Positions 42,590 to 50,996 of a DNA stretch of 64,000 bases are shown here, piece by piece. Below the pieces are notes generated by a model. The model ran no database searches, was not told where the DNA came from, and was given only the letters and a program-made list of their open reading frames with translations. Positions within the stretch are counted from its first letter, which is position 1, and each line of letters begins with the position of its first letter. The position numbers were made by a program, and so were the translations under genes. The stretch comes from Pseudomaricurvus sp033283175 (GTDB taxonomy: Bacteria; Pseudomonadota; Gammaproteobacteria; Pseudomonadales; Cellvibrionaceae): positions 744,001 to 808,000 of the forward strand of contig JAWMQM010000002.1 in assembly GCA_033283175.1 (NCBI GenBank), read 5' to 3'.

Positions 42590-43738
42590 ATGATTGACGC
42601 CCAGCAACTGCTTGCCACCGCCCGGCAACAAACCGGCCTCACCGACATCGGTGACGAGCCTGTCCTCGAAGGCCTGCAGCGCCTGGTAGACGCACTCAAC
42701 AAGGAAGCGCCCTTGACCGAGCGCGGCTGGCAGAGCATTACCGGTGTCCTGGTCCGCAACCTCAGCAACAGGCTGCGGGTCGAGAACTACCTGCAGCAGC
42801 ACCCGCAACTGCTGCGACAGCCAGTCAGCAAACCCACCTTTGTCTTCGGCCTGCCCCGCACTGGCACCACCCTCACCATCAACCTGCTGAATGCCGATCC
42901 GGGCCGCCGCTGCCTGTTGCGCTGGGAAGCGTTTAACTCCGTACCACCACCCTGGGCCGATGAACTCAGCAGCGATCCCCGCTGCCTGCAGGAACAGGCC
43001 ATGGTGGACATGTCCCTCAAATTCGCGCCTCATATCTCTGCCATTCACCACGAGGATGCCGACAGCCCCACCGAGTGCCAGTTCGCCATGTCGCAATCCT
43101 TCTGCGCCCAATACTACGAAGCGATTGCCGAGATACCCTCCTATCGCCACTGGTTGATTCACGAAGCCGACTACCTGCCCGCCTTCCGCTACCACAAAAA
43201 ACTGCTGCAGCTGCTGCAGAGCGAAGCGCCCGGCCACTGGACCCTCAAGAACCCCTGGCATCCCCTCTTCCTCGACGCCCTTACCGAAGTCTACCCGGAC
43301 GCCCAACTGGTGATGACCCACCGCGACCCGGTCGATGTGGTGGCGTCCGCCTGCAGCCTGATCAAGGTGGTGAGGCAGATGTTCAGCGACAAGGTGGATC
43401 TCCACTACATTGGCGCATCCATGATGGAGATGTTTGCCGAAATGATTCGCCGTGCAGAGGCCTATAAGGAGAAGCACGGACAGGATTCCATTTACGACCT
43501 GCACTACAATGCACTGATGACAGATCCGCTGGCCAAAATGGAGAAACTCTATGCCCATTTTGACGAACCATTAACGGCGGACGCAGCCAGTGCCATGACC
43601 GCCATGCTGCAGCAAAACCCCAAGGGCAAACATGGCAAACACGAATACTCGCTGGAAGAGTACGGTCTGTCCGCCGCCATGGTGCGGGAGCGCTTCGGCG
43701 CTTATTGCCAGCGTTACGGGATCGCCACCCACGACTGA
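42590..43738 (+). CDS. Sulfotransferase family protein
   Basis: A 382-residue cytoplasmic sulfotransferase-fold protein. The PAPS 5'-phosphosulfate loop is FVFGLPRTGTTLTINLL (near residue 84), the 3'-phosphate motif LVMTHRDPVDVVAS (near 240), and the conserved WTLKNPWHPLFLDAL precedes it. This class often acts on lipids, sterols or small phenols; the acceptor is unknown. The ATG at 42590 matches the usual family start (MIDAQQLL); an ATG at 42560 and a far longer frame from 42107 overlap the preceding gene and are less likely. Confidence 0.88.
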   Translation: MIDAQQLLATARQQTGLTDIGDEPVLEGLQRLVDALNKEAPLTERGWQSITGVLVRNLSNRLRVENYLQQHPQLLRQPVSKPTFVFGLPRTGTTLTINLLNADPGRRCLLRWEAFNSVPPPWADELSSDPRCLQEQAMVDMSLKFAPHISAIHHEDADSPTECQFAMSQSFCAQYYEAIAEIPSYRHWLIHEADYLPAFRYHKKLLQLLQSEAPGHWTLKNPWHPLFLDALTEVYPDAQLVMTHRDPVDVVASACSLIKVVRQMFSDKVDLHYIGASMMEMFAEMIRRAEAYKEKHGQDSIYDLHYNALMTDPLAKMEKLYAHFDEPLTADAASAMTAMLQQNPKGKHGKHEYSLEEYGLSAAMVRERFGAYCQRYGIATHD

Positions 43739-43803
43739 TTTCTGCTTACACGACTGTCACAAAAAGCGGCCACGCGTGTGGCGGCTCAGCAACGGAGAAC
43801 AGC

Positions 43804-44604
43804 ATGCAAAAAGCATTAGGTCTGCACCAGATGTCTGCCCTCGACCTTAATCCATTCGAACTGGCAGAGTCCGCGTTTCTCGCCGGCTGCCAGGAAGTTT
43901 CCGTGTTTGTGCGCAGCGGTGGTTTGACCGGAGAATTCCCACTGGTCACACGAGCTAACCGCGACGCCTTTATCCAGGACCTGCTGGAACACAATCTCCG
44001 TGTCGCCAATATCGAATCGTTTATGCTGCTGCCCAATACCGACGCCGCCGATTTCAGAGATGACATCTGCCTCGGTGCCGAGCTTGGCGCCCGCGGCATG
44101 ACCGCCATTCTCTGCGACCCGGATCAGGCTCACTGCCTCGCCAACCTGCAGCTAATGTGCGACATGGCTGCAGAATCCGGACTCAGTGTGTGGATAGAAT
44201 TCATGCCCCTGATGCCCATCTGGAAAACCCTGGATGAGGTGATGTCACTGATCGACAAAACCGGGCGCGATAACATCGGTGTGGGCCTGGATCTGCTGCA
44301 CCTGGCGCGCGCCGGTGTTACCCCTGCACAGGTGGCAACTCTGCCAGCCAGTCGCATCGGCTACGTACAGCTCTGCGACAGCAATAACACAGCCATCAGC
44401 AGCGATTACGCCGATGAAGCCACCTACGATCGCCTGCCACCGGGGCAAGGCCAGCTGCCGGTAGTTGATTACCTGCGCGCCCTGCCAAAGGCGATACCAC
44501 TGGAACTCGAAGTACCCCAGCGCAGTTCGCTCACCAGCGATGCCAGGCTGGCGCAGGCCGCCGACACCGCCCGGGAACAGATGCAACTGGCCGGCCTTGG
44601 CTGA
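43804..44604 (+). CDS. TIM-barrel sugar isomerase/epimerase-like protein
   Basis: A 266-residue AP-endonuclease-2/xylose-isomerase-like barrel. Metal-site candidates are the Glu in NIESFMLLP, Glu in VWIEFMPL, Asp in VGLDLLHLARAG, and the closing ELEVPQR. Such proteins isomerise or dehydrate keto-sugars, inositol derivatives or related acids; the substrate is not predictable. CGGAGAA precedes ATG. It follows the sulfotransferase by 65 nt and may belong to the same unit. Confidence 0.85.
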   Translation: MQKALGLHQMSALDLNPFELAESAFLAGCQEVSVFVRSGGLTGEFPLVTRANRDAFIQDLLEHNLRVANIESFMLLPNTDAADFRDDICLGAELGARGMTAILCDPDQAHCLANLQLMCDMAAESGLSVWIEFMPLMPIWKTLDEVMSLIDKTGRDNIGVGLDLLHLARAGVTPAQVATLPASRIGYVQLCDSNNTAISSDYADEATYDRLPPGQGQLPVVDYLRALPKAIPLELEVPQRSSLTSDARLAQAADTAREQMQLAGLG

Positions 44605-44707
44605 AGGCGTCGCCGCTACAAGGCGGCATTAACCCCACTGGCAACATGGACAAGGTCTGCCACCAGCCGGTAACCTGTGCGACAACCTTTCTGCGGAGCA
44701 CGGAACG

Positions 44708-45850
44708 TTGAAGCGGACACTGTGGATTCTTGTTGGCCTGGCCCTGCTGCTGAGCGCCTTCTTCTGGTGGCGCCACACCTACCCCCCCGCCACTCCGGCA
44801 GCGGTCATCGAAGCCAAAACCGACACTATCTCAGCCACCGTAACCAATACCCGCGCCGGCACAATCAAAGCCTGTCGCCGATCAAAACTGGCACTGCCCA
44901 TTGGCGGCGTGGTCAACCGCCTGCTGGTGGATGAAGGTGATGAGGTAAAACCCGACCAGCTGTTGCTGGAACTCTGGAACCTGGATCGTGCAGCCGACGT
45001 GCAGCAGGCTGAGCAGACCCTCAAGGCGGCAAAACACGACCAGACCCGCGCCTGTGAAACCGCCGAACTGAAACAGCGGGAGCTGAAACGGATCAACCAG
45101 TTGGCGAAGCGCAACCTGGCCTCGGAAGAGGCGCGGGACTCTGCCGAGATCGCAGCCACCAACCAACAACTGCAGTGTGAAGCCGCGGCCGACCAGGTCG
45201 GTGTGGCACGCGCCCGCCTCGACTACCAGCAAGCCATCTTCGAGCGCACCCAACTGCGCGCGCCCTTTGCCGGCACAGTGGCCGAGATCAATGGCGAACT
45301 GGGCGAGTACATCACCCCCTCGCCACCCGGCATCCCCACACCTGCAGCGGTTGACCTGATCGACACCAGCTGCCTCTACGTCACTGCCCCCATCGACGAG
45401 GTGGACGCCGCCAGCCTGCATACCGGACTGCCGGTCAGCATTACCCTGGACGCCTATCCGGAACAGCCACTGCGGGGTACCCTCTCCCGCATTGCCCCCT
45501 ATGTACAGGATTATGAAAAGCAGGCACGCACGGTAGATGTGGATGTGCAGATCAATGTCGACCAGCAGCGACCACACCTGTTGGTGGGGTACAGCGCCGA
45601 TGTCACCGTCATTCTTGAACAGCGGGAACAACGGCTGGTGATCCCGCTGGAGTCCATCACCACCGACAATACCGTCTGGCGCCTCGACAGCGGCAACCGC
45701 CTGCAACAGGTTGCCATCACCACCGGCCTGAGGAACTGGTCCCACGCGGAGGTGCTGTCCGGGATCGAAGCCGGTGACCGCCTGCTGGCCCACGCCCGGG
45801 GCGACTGGCAGGAGGGCCAGCTGGTCCGCAGCAGCGACAACCCACCATGA
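44708..45850 (+). CDS. Periplasmic adaptor subunit (HlyD/MacA-like)
   Basis: A 380-residue membrane-fusion protein. An N-terminal helix (TLWILVGLALLLSAFFWW) anchors it. The biotinyl-lipoyl half-motifs (LPIGGVVNRLLVDEGDEVKPDQ and RAPFAGTVAEINGELGEYI, split here by a coiled hairpin rich in Gln/Glu/Ala at about 90-170) and a beta-barrel are visible. Translation starts at TTG with GGAG 9 nt upstream. It couples the following ABC transporter to an outer-membrane channel; no TolC gene is nearby. Its stop overlaps the ATPase start (ATGA). Confidence 0.92.
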   Translation: MKRTLWILVGLALLLSAFFWWRHTYPPATPAAVIEAKTDTISATVTNTRAGTIKACRRSKLALPIGGVVNRLLVDEGDEVKPDQLLLELWNLDRAADVQQAEQTLKAAKHDQTRACETAELKQRELKRINQLAKRNLASEEARDSAEIAATNQQLQCEAAADQVGVARARLDYQQAIFERTQLRAPFAGTVAEINGELGEYITPSPPGIPTPAAVDLIDTSCLYVTAPIDEVDAASLHTGLPVSITLDAYPEQPLRGTLSRIAPYVQDYEKQARTVDVDVQINVDQQRPHLLVGYSADVTVILEQREQRLVIPLESITTDNTVWRLDSGNRLQQVAITTGLRNWSHAEVLSGIEAGDRLLAHARGDWQEGQLVRSSDNPP

Positions 45851-46548
45851 TAGAGCTGCGGCAGCTGTACAAAACCTTCGTCCTCGGCGACCAGCCGGTG
45901 AAGGCCCTGGACACCATCAACCTCTCCATTGGCGTCGGCGAGTACATCTCCGTCATGGGCCCGTCCGGTTCCGGTAAATCGACGCTGCTCAATATGATCG
46001 GCCTGCTGGATCGACCCGACTCCGGCAGCTATACCTTTGAAAGTGCAGAAACCACCACCATGAGCGAACCACAGCGGGCAGAACTGCGCAGCCAGCGTAT
46101 GGGATTCGTGTTCCAGGCCTACCACCTGATCCCGCGACTCAGCGCGCGGGAGAATATCGAGCTGCCCATGGTGCTGGCACGGGTGCCCTCTGCCGAGCGT
46201 CAGCGTCGCTCGCAGGAAGTGATGGAGCGCCTGGGCATTGCCGATCGCAGCCATCACCTGCCCAAACAACTTTCCGGTGGCCAGCGACAGCGGGTGGCGC
46301 TGGCCAGGGCTATCATTTGCAAACCCGCCCTGTTGCTGGCCGATGAGCCCACCGGCAACCTCGACAGCCACTCCGGCGCCGAAGTGGTGGCACTGTTGGA
46401 AGAGCTCAACCGCGATGGCATTACCCTGCTGGTGGTCACCCACGATGCGGACCTCGGCGCCCGCGCCCGACGACAACTGAAAATGCTCGACGGTCGTATT
46501 GACCGCGACCTGACACCGGGCCTGGCTCCGGCACAGCCACCGGAATAG
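45847..46548 (+). CDS. ABC transporter ATPase (MacB/LolD type)
   Basis: A 233-residue ATPase. Walker A GPSGSGKSTLL, Q-loop VFQAYHLIPRL, signature LSGGQRQRVALA and Walker B LLLADEPTGNLDS are intact; the LIPRLSARENIELP segment is characteristic of the LolD/FtsE/MacB group. It powers the two permeases that follow. ATGA overlap with the adaptor gene and 27-nt gap to the first permease. Confidence 0.95.
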   Translation: MIELRQLYKTFVLGDQPVKALDTINLSIGVGEYISVMGPSGSGKSTLLNMIGLLDRPDSGSYTFESAETTTMSEPQRAELRSQRMGFVFQAYHLIPRLSARENIELPMVLARVPSAERQRRSQEVMERLGIADRSHHLPKQLSGGQRQRVALARAIICKPALLLADEPTGNLDSHSGAEVVALLEELNRDGITLLVVTHDADLGARARRQLKMLDGRIDRDLTPGLAPAQPPE

Positions 46549-46575
46549 CCACCGGACCACTAGAGAGCCGAAGCC

Positions 46576-47781
46576 ATGAACCTGCTGGACAAGCTGCTCT
46601 TCTGCTGGCGCTCCGTCAGCCGCACCCGCCTGCGCAGTGTGATGCTGCTGCTGGCCATGGCCATCGGCGTCTGTTCGGTGGTGATGCTCACCTCCCTCGG
46701 CGAGGGCGCACGCAACTATGTGATGAGTGAGTTTGCCTTTCTCGGCAAGGATGTCCTGGTGATGTTTCCCGGCCGTAACGAAACCACCGGCGGCCTGCCA
46801 CCAGTAACCGGCGCCGCCGCCCGCAATATCACCCTCACCGAAACCCTGCGCCTGCAACGCGCGGTACCGGCAATCCTCAAGGTGGCACCGGTGATCATCG
46901 GTAGCACACTGGTCTCACACGGTGAGCGCGGCCGCGAGGTGATAGTACTCGGCACCACCGGCGCCTTTCCCGACATTCGCCAGATGACCCTGGACCAGGG
47001 GCGCAACCTGCACCTGGACCCGGGCCACAAGGACAACGAATGCCTCGTCGGCAGCACCCTGCTGCAGGAGCTGCTGCCCAACCGGCCCGCCATCGGTCAA
47101 CTGCTGCGGGTGGCGGATTATCGCTGCCGGGTAGTGGGCGTACTCTCCGGTCGTGGTGACGCCTTTGGCATGGACCTGAGTGACAGTGTGCTGGTGTCCA
47201 TCAGCCTCGCGCAGCAGCTGTTCAACACCGACTCCCTCTTCCGGGTGCTGCTGCAGGTCAACACCCAACAGCCATTGGCAGAGACCAGAAAACGTATCGA
47301 GGAGGAGATGGCCCGCCTGCACCAGAACGAGCTGGATGTAACCATTGTCAGTCCCGATGCCATGCTCGCCACCTTTGACCAGATACTCACCATCATGACC
47401 CTCGCAGTTGGCGGTATCGGCGCTATCAGCCTGCTGGTGGCGGGAGTGCTGGTGATGAACCTCACCATCATTAACACCTCCCAGCGCACCCCCGAGATCG
47501 GCCTGCTGAAAGCCCTGGGGGCCGCCGAGCAAACGGTGTTGCAACTGATTCTGTGGGAGGCCGCACTGCTGGCCCTGGCCGGCGCCCTGGCGGGGCTGCT
47601 GGCCAGCGCACTGTTGCTGGCGGCGGCCAACGCCCTGTGGCCCTCTTTCCCGATGCAACCGCCGCTGTGGGCGGTGGTGGCAGCCACCGCCACCGCCGTA
47701 CTGGCGGCCCTGCTGTTTGCCTGGGTGCCCGCGCGCCGGGCCAGTCGCCTCTCTCCCATTCACGCACTCTACAGGCGCTGA
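46576..47781 (+). CDS. ABC permease 1 (MacB/FtsX family)
   Basis: A 401-residue permease with the MacB plan: one N-terminal helix (VMLLLAMAIGVCSVVMLTSL), a large periplasmic domain (about 50-270), then three C-terminal helices starting at ILTIMTLAVGGIGAISLLVAGVLVMNL. The cytoplasmic loop TPEIGLLKALGA contacts the ATPase. It differs clearly from the second permease, so the transporter is a heterodimer. The substrate is likely a peptide or lipid-like molecule extracted from the periplasm or membrane. Confidence 0.92.
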   Translation: MNLLDKLLFCWRSVSRTRLRSVMLLLAMAIGVCSVVMLTSLGEGARNYVMSEFAFLGKDVLVMFPGRNETTGGLPPVTGAAARNITLTETLRLQRAVPAILKVAPVIIGSTLVSHGERGREVIVLGTTGAFPDIRQMTLDQGRNLHLDPGHKDNECLVGSTLLQELLPNRPAIGQLLRVADYRCRVVGVLSGRGDAFGMDLSDSVLVSISLAQQLFNTDSLFRVLLQVNTQQPLAETRKRIEEEMARLHQNELDVTIVSPDAMLATFDQILTIMTLAVGGIGAISLLVAGVLVMNLTIINTSQRTPEIGLLKALGAAEQTVLQLILWEAALLALAGALAGLLASALLLAAANALWPSFPMQPPLWAVVAATATAVLAALLFAWVPARRASRLSPIHALYRR

Positions 47782-47784
47782 GCC

Positions 47785-48978
47785 ATGACACTGACTGACA
47801 GTTTGCGCTGGGTGTTGCGCTCCCTCACCAGCAACCGACAGCGCAGCGCCCTGACCACCCTCGGCATTGCCATAGGCATTATGGCAGTCACCATGCTCAC
47901 GGCTATTGGCGAAGGCCTGCGGGTCTACCTGATGGATACCTTCTCCCAATTTGGTACGCGCATCGTGGCGGTATCACCGGGACGTGTCACCACCCAGAGC
48001 ATGGCCGGCATGCTCAACTCCGTACGTCCTCTGAGTGTGGAGGATGCCGAATCCCTGCGCACACTGCCGCAGGTGGAGGCGGTGATTCCGGTGGTCACCG
48101 GCACCGCACGGGTAGAGAGCCAGAGCCTCGCCCGCCACACTAACCTGCTGGGAGTGAATCACGAGATGCCACTGGCGTGGAAAATGGAAGTGGCTACGGG
48201 ACAGTTCCTGCCCGACAGCGGCTTGCAACATCCCCGCGCCCTCGCCGTACTGGGCTCCAAACTGGCAACGGAGCTGTTTCCCCAATCGGTGTTGGGTGAA
48301 TGGGTACGGGTTGGCGAGCGTCGCTTCCGGGTGGTGGGCGTCATGGCACCCAAAGGACAACTGCTGGGCTTTGACCTGGATGATGTGATCTATATTCCCA
48401 CGCCACTGGCGCTGCAAATGTTCAATCGCGAGGGATTGATGGAGATCGATATTATCTTCAGCCCCTTTACCACCAGCGACGCCATTGCCGAAGGGGTGCG
48501 GGAACGATTGACACGGCGTCACAAGCAGGAGGATTTTACCCTCTTCACCCAGGAGGACATGCTCAACAGCCTGGACCGCATCCTCAACATCATCACGCTG
48601 GCGGTGGCGGCCATGGGGGCCATCTCACTGTTTGTGGGAGGGGTCGGCATACTCACCATCATGACCACCGCGCTGCAGGAGAGGCGCTCGGAGATAGGCC
48701 TGCTCTGCGCCGTCGGCGCTGTACCACGACAGATTCTGCTGCTGTTTCTGGGAGAGGCGGTAATATTGGCCGCCAGCGGTGGTGTAGCGGGTATTGCCGC
48801 CATTGCCGCTGTGGTGGGTGTGCTTGAACTTACGGTGCCCGGACTGCCCCTGTCGCTTAACCTTTTCTATCTGGTGCTGGCACTGCTGCTGTCCGTGGTC
48901 ATCGGCTTGCTGGCGGGTATCGGGCCGGCCCTGCACGCGGCACGGGTCGACCCTATCGAATCACTGCGGGAAGAATAA
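47785..48978 (+). CDS. ABC permease 2 (MacB/FtsX family)
   Basis: A 397-residue permease of the same plan: N-terminal helix (LTTLGIAIGIMAVTMLTAIG), periplasmic domain, and C-terminal helices beginning ILNIITLAVAAMGAISLFVGGVGIL, with coupling loop RSEIGLLCAVGAV and ending RVDPIESLREE. It is 3 nt after permease 1. Together the four genes form a complete tripartite exporter lacking only the outer-membrane protein. Confidence 0.92.
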   Translation: MTLTDSLRWVLRSLTSNRQRSALTTLGIAIGIMAVTMLTAIGEGLRVYLMDTFSQFGTRIVAVSPGRVTTQSMAGMLNSVRPLSVEDAESLRTLPQVEAVIPVVTGTARVESQSLARHTNLLGVNHEMPLAWKMEVATGQFLPDSGLQHPRALAVLGSKLATELFPQSVLGEWVRVGERRFRVVGVMAPKGQLLGFDLDDVIYIPTPLALQMFNREGLMEIDIIFSPFTTSDAIAEGVRERLTRRHKQEDFTLFTQEDMLNSLDRILNIITLAVAAMGAISLFVGGVGILTIMTTALQERRSEIGLLCAVGAVPRQILLLFLGEAVILAASGGVAGIAAIAAVVGVLELTVPGLPLSLNLFYLVLALLLSVVIGLLAGIGPALHAARVDPIESLREE

Positions 48979-49044
48979 AATAGCGTGGCCGGCGTCCCCG
49001 ACTATTGATCAGTCGTTTGGCTTAACCAGCCATGTCAGCGGCGC

Positions 49045-49173
49045 TTATTTACCGCTGTTTTTTTCCATATCCTGTTTAATATGGCGGTAAGCGTGATAGC
49101 CCATGTATCCGAGAATGACACAGGTCGCTGCCACAATAATCAGTCCTGAAATTACATAAGAGTCCAGATACAT
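49045..49173 (-). CDS. 42-residue single-pass membrane protein
   Basis: A short gene with an almost perfect Shine-Dalgarno AGGAGGTGGGGA directly before the ATG at 49173. The product has a short N-terminus (MYLDSY), one transmembrane helix (VISGLIIVAATCVILGYMGY) and a charged cytoplasmic tail (RHIKQDMEKNSGK). The frame is open another 18 codons upstream but without signals. No family recognised. A candidate FNR/Anr box lies about 107 nt upstream. Confidence 0.7.
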   Translation of the reverse strand: MYLDSYVISGLIIVAATCVILGYMGYHAYRHIKQDMEKNSGK

Positions 49174-49279
49174 TCCCCACCTCCTGACGGCGTTTTTCGT
49201 TGCGGCTACCGCACTCCACTGCCGCAACCACGATCAACTTTCTACGCGCTCATAGTAGTCAGCCACTGCACCCCGGGGT

Positions 49280-49293
49280 TTGACTCTGATCAA
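49280..49293. promoter_or_regulatory. Candidate FNR/Anr box
   Basis: TTGAC-TCTG-ATCAA differs from the TTGAT-N4-ATCAA consensus at one base. It lies between the divergent small membrane gene and the crotonase gene and could serve either. Inference only. Confidence 0.35.
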
Positions 49294-49415
49294 GCGCTTT
49301 TCACTTTCAGGCTCTCCCCTATACCATAACGGCCCGCGCCAACACCGTTGCGGCAGTCGCCTTGGGGCAGCGCCCGGGGTAGCATGTGCGGAAATAACAC
49401 CGAGAGGAGATCGCC

Positions 49416-50282
49416 ATGGCCGGAAAAGCACTGAAGGTAGAAATCAAGGACCGCATTGCCCTGCTAACCCTCTGCCGCCCGCAGGCATTTAACAGTATGA
49501 ATGCCGACTTCTGGTTTGAGCTGCCGCGGATCATCCAGGACATCAGTGACACCGCCAGCGCGCGGGTTATTGTGCTCGCCTCCAGCGGCAAGCATTTCTG
49601 CGCCGGCATGGACCTGGCCGTGTTTGCCGGTTTTGCCCAGGGCGGCGAATCCTCCGAGCCGGGACGGCGCAATGAAACCATGGTGCGCGCCTTGCAACAG
49701 CTGCAGGATGTGTTTACACGACTGGAAGAAGCACGTGTGCCGGTGCTGGCCGCGATCCAGGGGGGCTGCATCGGTGGCGCGCTGGATATGATCTCCGCCT
49801 GCGATATGCGCTACTGCACCAGTGACGCTTTTTTCTGCATTGAGGAGACCAAAATCGGCATGACCGCCGATCTCGGCACCCTGCAACGGCTGCCCTCCCT
49901 GCTCCCCCAGGGGCTGGTGCGGGAAATGGCCTATACCGGCCGCCGCCTCAGCGCCGAGGAGGCCCTGCGCGCAGGACTGGTGAACCGGGTGTATGACAAT
50001 CAGGACGCCATGCTGGAGGATGTACTGGAGATTGCCGCGGAGATTGCCGCCAATTCGCCACTGGCAGTCAGCGGCTGCAAGGAGATGCTCAACTACGCCC
50101 GCGACCACAGTGTCAGCGACAGCCTGCACGCCATGACCCTGTGGCAGGGCGGCATGTTTCAACCCCAGTTTGACTTACAGCAGGCAATTACGGCCCGCCA
50201 GCAAAAGCGCGCCGCCGAATTTCAGGAATTGAATGCGGTGGAGTTTCCCATTCAGCCGTTGCCCAGTCCGACCGTGGAATAA
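49416..50282 (+). CDS. Delta3,5-delta2,4-dienoyl-CoA isomerase-like crotonase
   Basis: A 288-residue crotonase. The oxyanion-hole loop is SGKHFCAGMDL and the second Gly is in GGCIGGALDMISACD. Residues aligning with the acidic triad of ECH1-type dienoyl-CoA isomerase are present: Asp in SACDMRYC, Glu in FCIEETKIG, Asp in MTADLGTLQRLP. The TADLGTLQRLP motif is nearly diagnostic. It would move double bonds during breakdown of odd-position unsaturated fatty acids. GAGAGGAG precedes ATG. Enoyl-CoA hydratase is the less likely alternative. Confidence 0.88.
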   Translation: MAGKALKVEIKDRIALLTLCRPQAFNSMNADFWFELPRIIQDISDTASARVIVLASSGKHFCAGMDLAVFAGFAQGGESSEPGRRNETMVRALQQLQDVFTRLEEARVPVLAAIQGGCIGGALDMISACDMRYCTSDAFFCIEETKIGMTADLGTLQRLPSLLPQGLVREMAYTGRRLSAEEALRAGLVNRVYDNQDAMLEDVLEIAAEIAANSPLAVSGCKEMLNYARDHSVSDSLHAMTLWQGGMFQPQFDLQQAITARQQKRAAEFQELNAVEFPIQPLPSPTVE

Positions 50283-50295
50283 CGACACAACCCGG

Positions 50296-50841
50296 TCACT
50301 GTTTTTTGAGTAACAGCTGGGCTTCAACATAGATCAGCTGAATCCGCAGGGCGTCGCTACTGGCGCGGTGGCGCTTGCTCTGTAGGCGGCGATCCACCAG
50401 CGCTTCGGCCCGCCGCCAGTGATCCATCAATTCCCGCGACAGGATCATCTCCAGCGGCGAGAACCAGAAGTCCATTTGCAGTCCGGCGTGCTCAAACAGG
50501 CGGATCAGCCAGGGCTTGTCCAACACCCAACCATCGCTGTAGACACTTTTGCCCACCAGCCAGCTGTTCAGCTCTTTGGCCACCTGATCACCAGGCCTGC
50601 CGAAGCGCTGCAGTTTCTCGCGACTGATGCCGTGCACCAGCTCCGCCTCGGCACTCCAGTGGTCCCACTCCGGATACGGCAAAATAAGGCGGGAAAAACG
50701 CTCACCGGTCTCCAGCGCCACGCCCACCTCAATGGGGTAACTTTGGGGATGAAAACCGGATGCCTCCACGTCGATGATGACCGGCACCCGGATGTCCGGC
50801 GGCAGCTGAGTGCCCACCTGGTTGATTGCCTGCATTCCCAT
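50296..50841 (-). CDS. 3'-5' exonuclease-like protein (DEDD fold)
   Basis: A 181-residue protein with the DxE of exonuclease motif I (VIIDVEASGFH), motif II-like NSWLVGKSVYSDGWVLDKPWL supplying Asp, and VHGISREKL. The final acidic motif is less clear (RASSDALRI has Asp after an H-R-A-S-S context, consistent with HxAxxD). It may degrade RNA or DNA; target unknown. The ATG at 50841 is chosen because CAGGAG lies 8 nt upstream; the longer frame to 50925 is not supported. Confidence 0.8.
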   Translation of the reverse strand: MGMQAINQVGTQLPPDIRVPVIIDVEASGFHPQSYPIEVGVALETGERFSRLILPYPEWDHWSAEAELVHGISREKLQRFGRPGDQVAKELNSWLVGKSVYSDGWVLDKPWLIRLFEHAGLQMDFWFSPLEMILSRELMDHWRRAEALVDRRLQSKRHRASSDALRIQLIYVEAQLLLKKQ

Positions 50842-50996
50842 GCCGCGCTCCTGACCCTGCGCAAACTTCTCCTGCAGAGCAGTATAGTGCGCTTTGGCGC
50901 CGATCAAGCAGGTAAAAGGCGCCATCTGGCAGTTACTGGCGCGTTAGTCTGCTATTATCGGCAACACCACAACACACCCACCACGAGGAACTGTCC

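Noticed and set aside
45511..46857. 448-codon frame antisense to the exporter adaptor and ATPase
   Set aside because: Crosses two well-identified genes on the other strand; no start signals.
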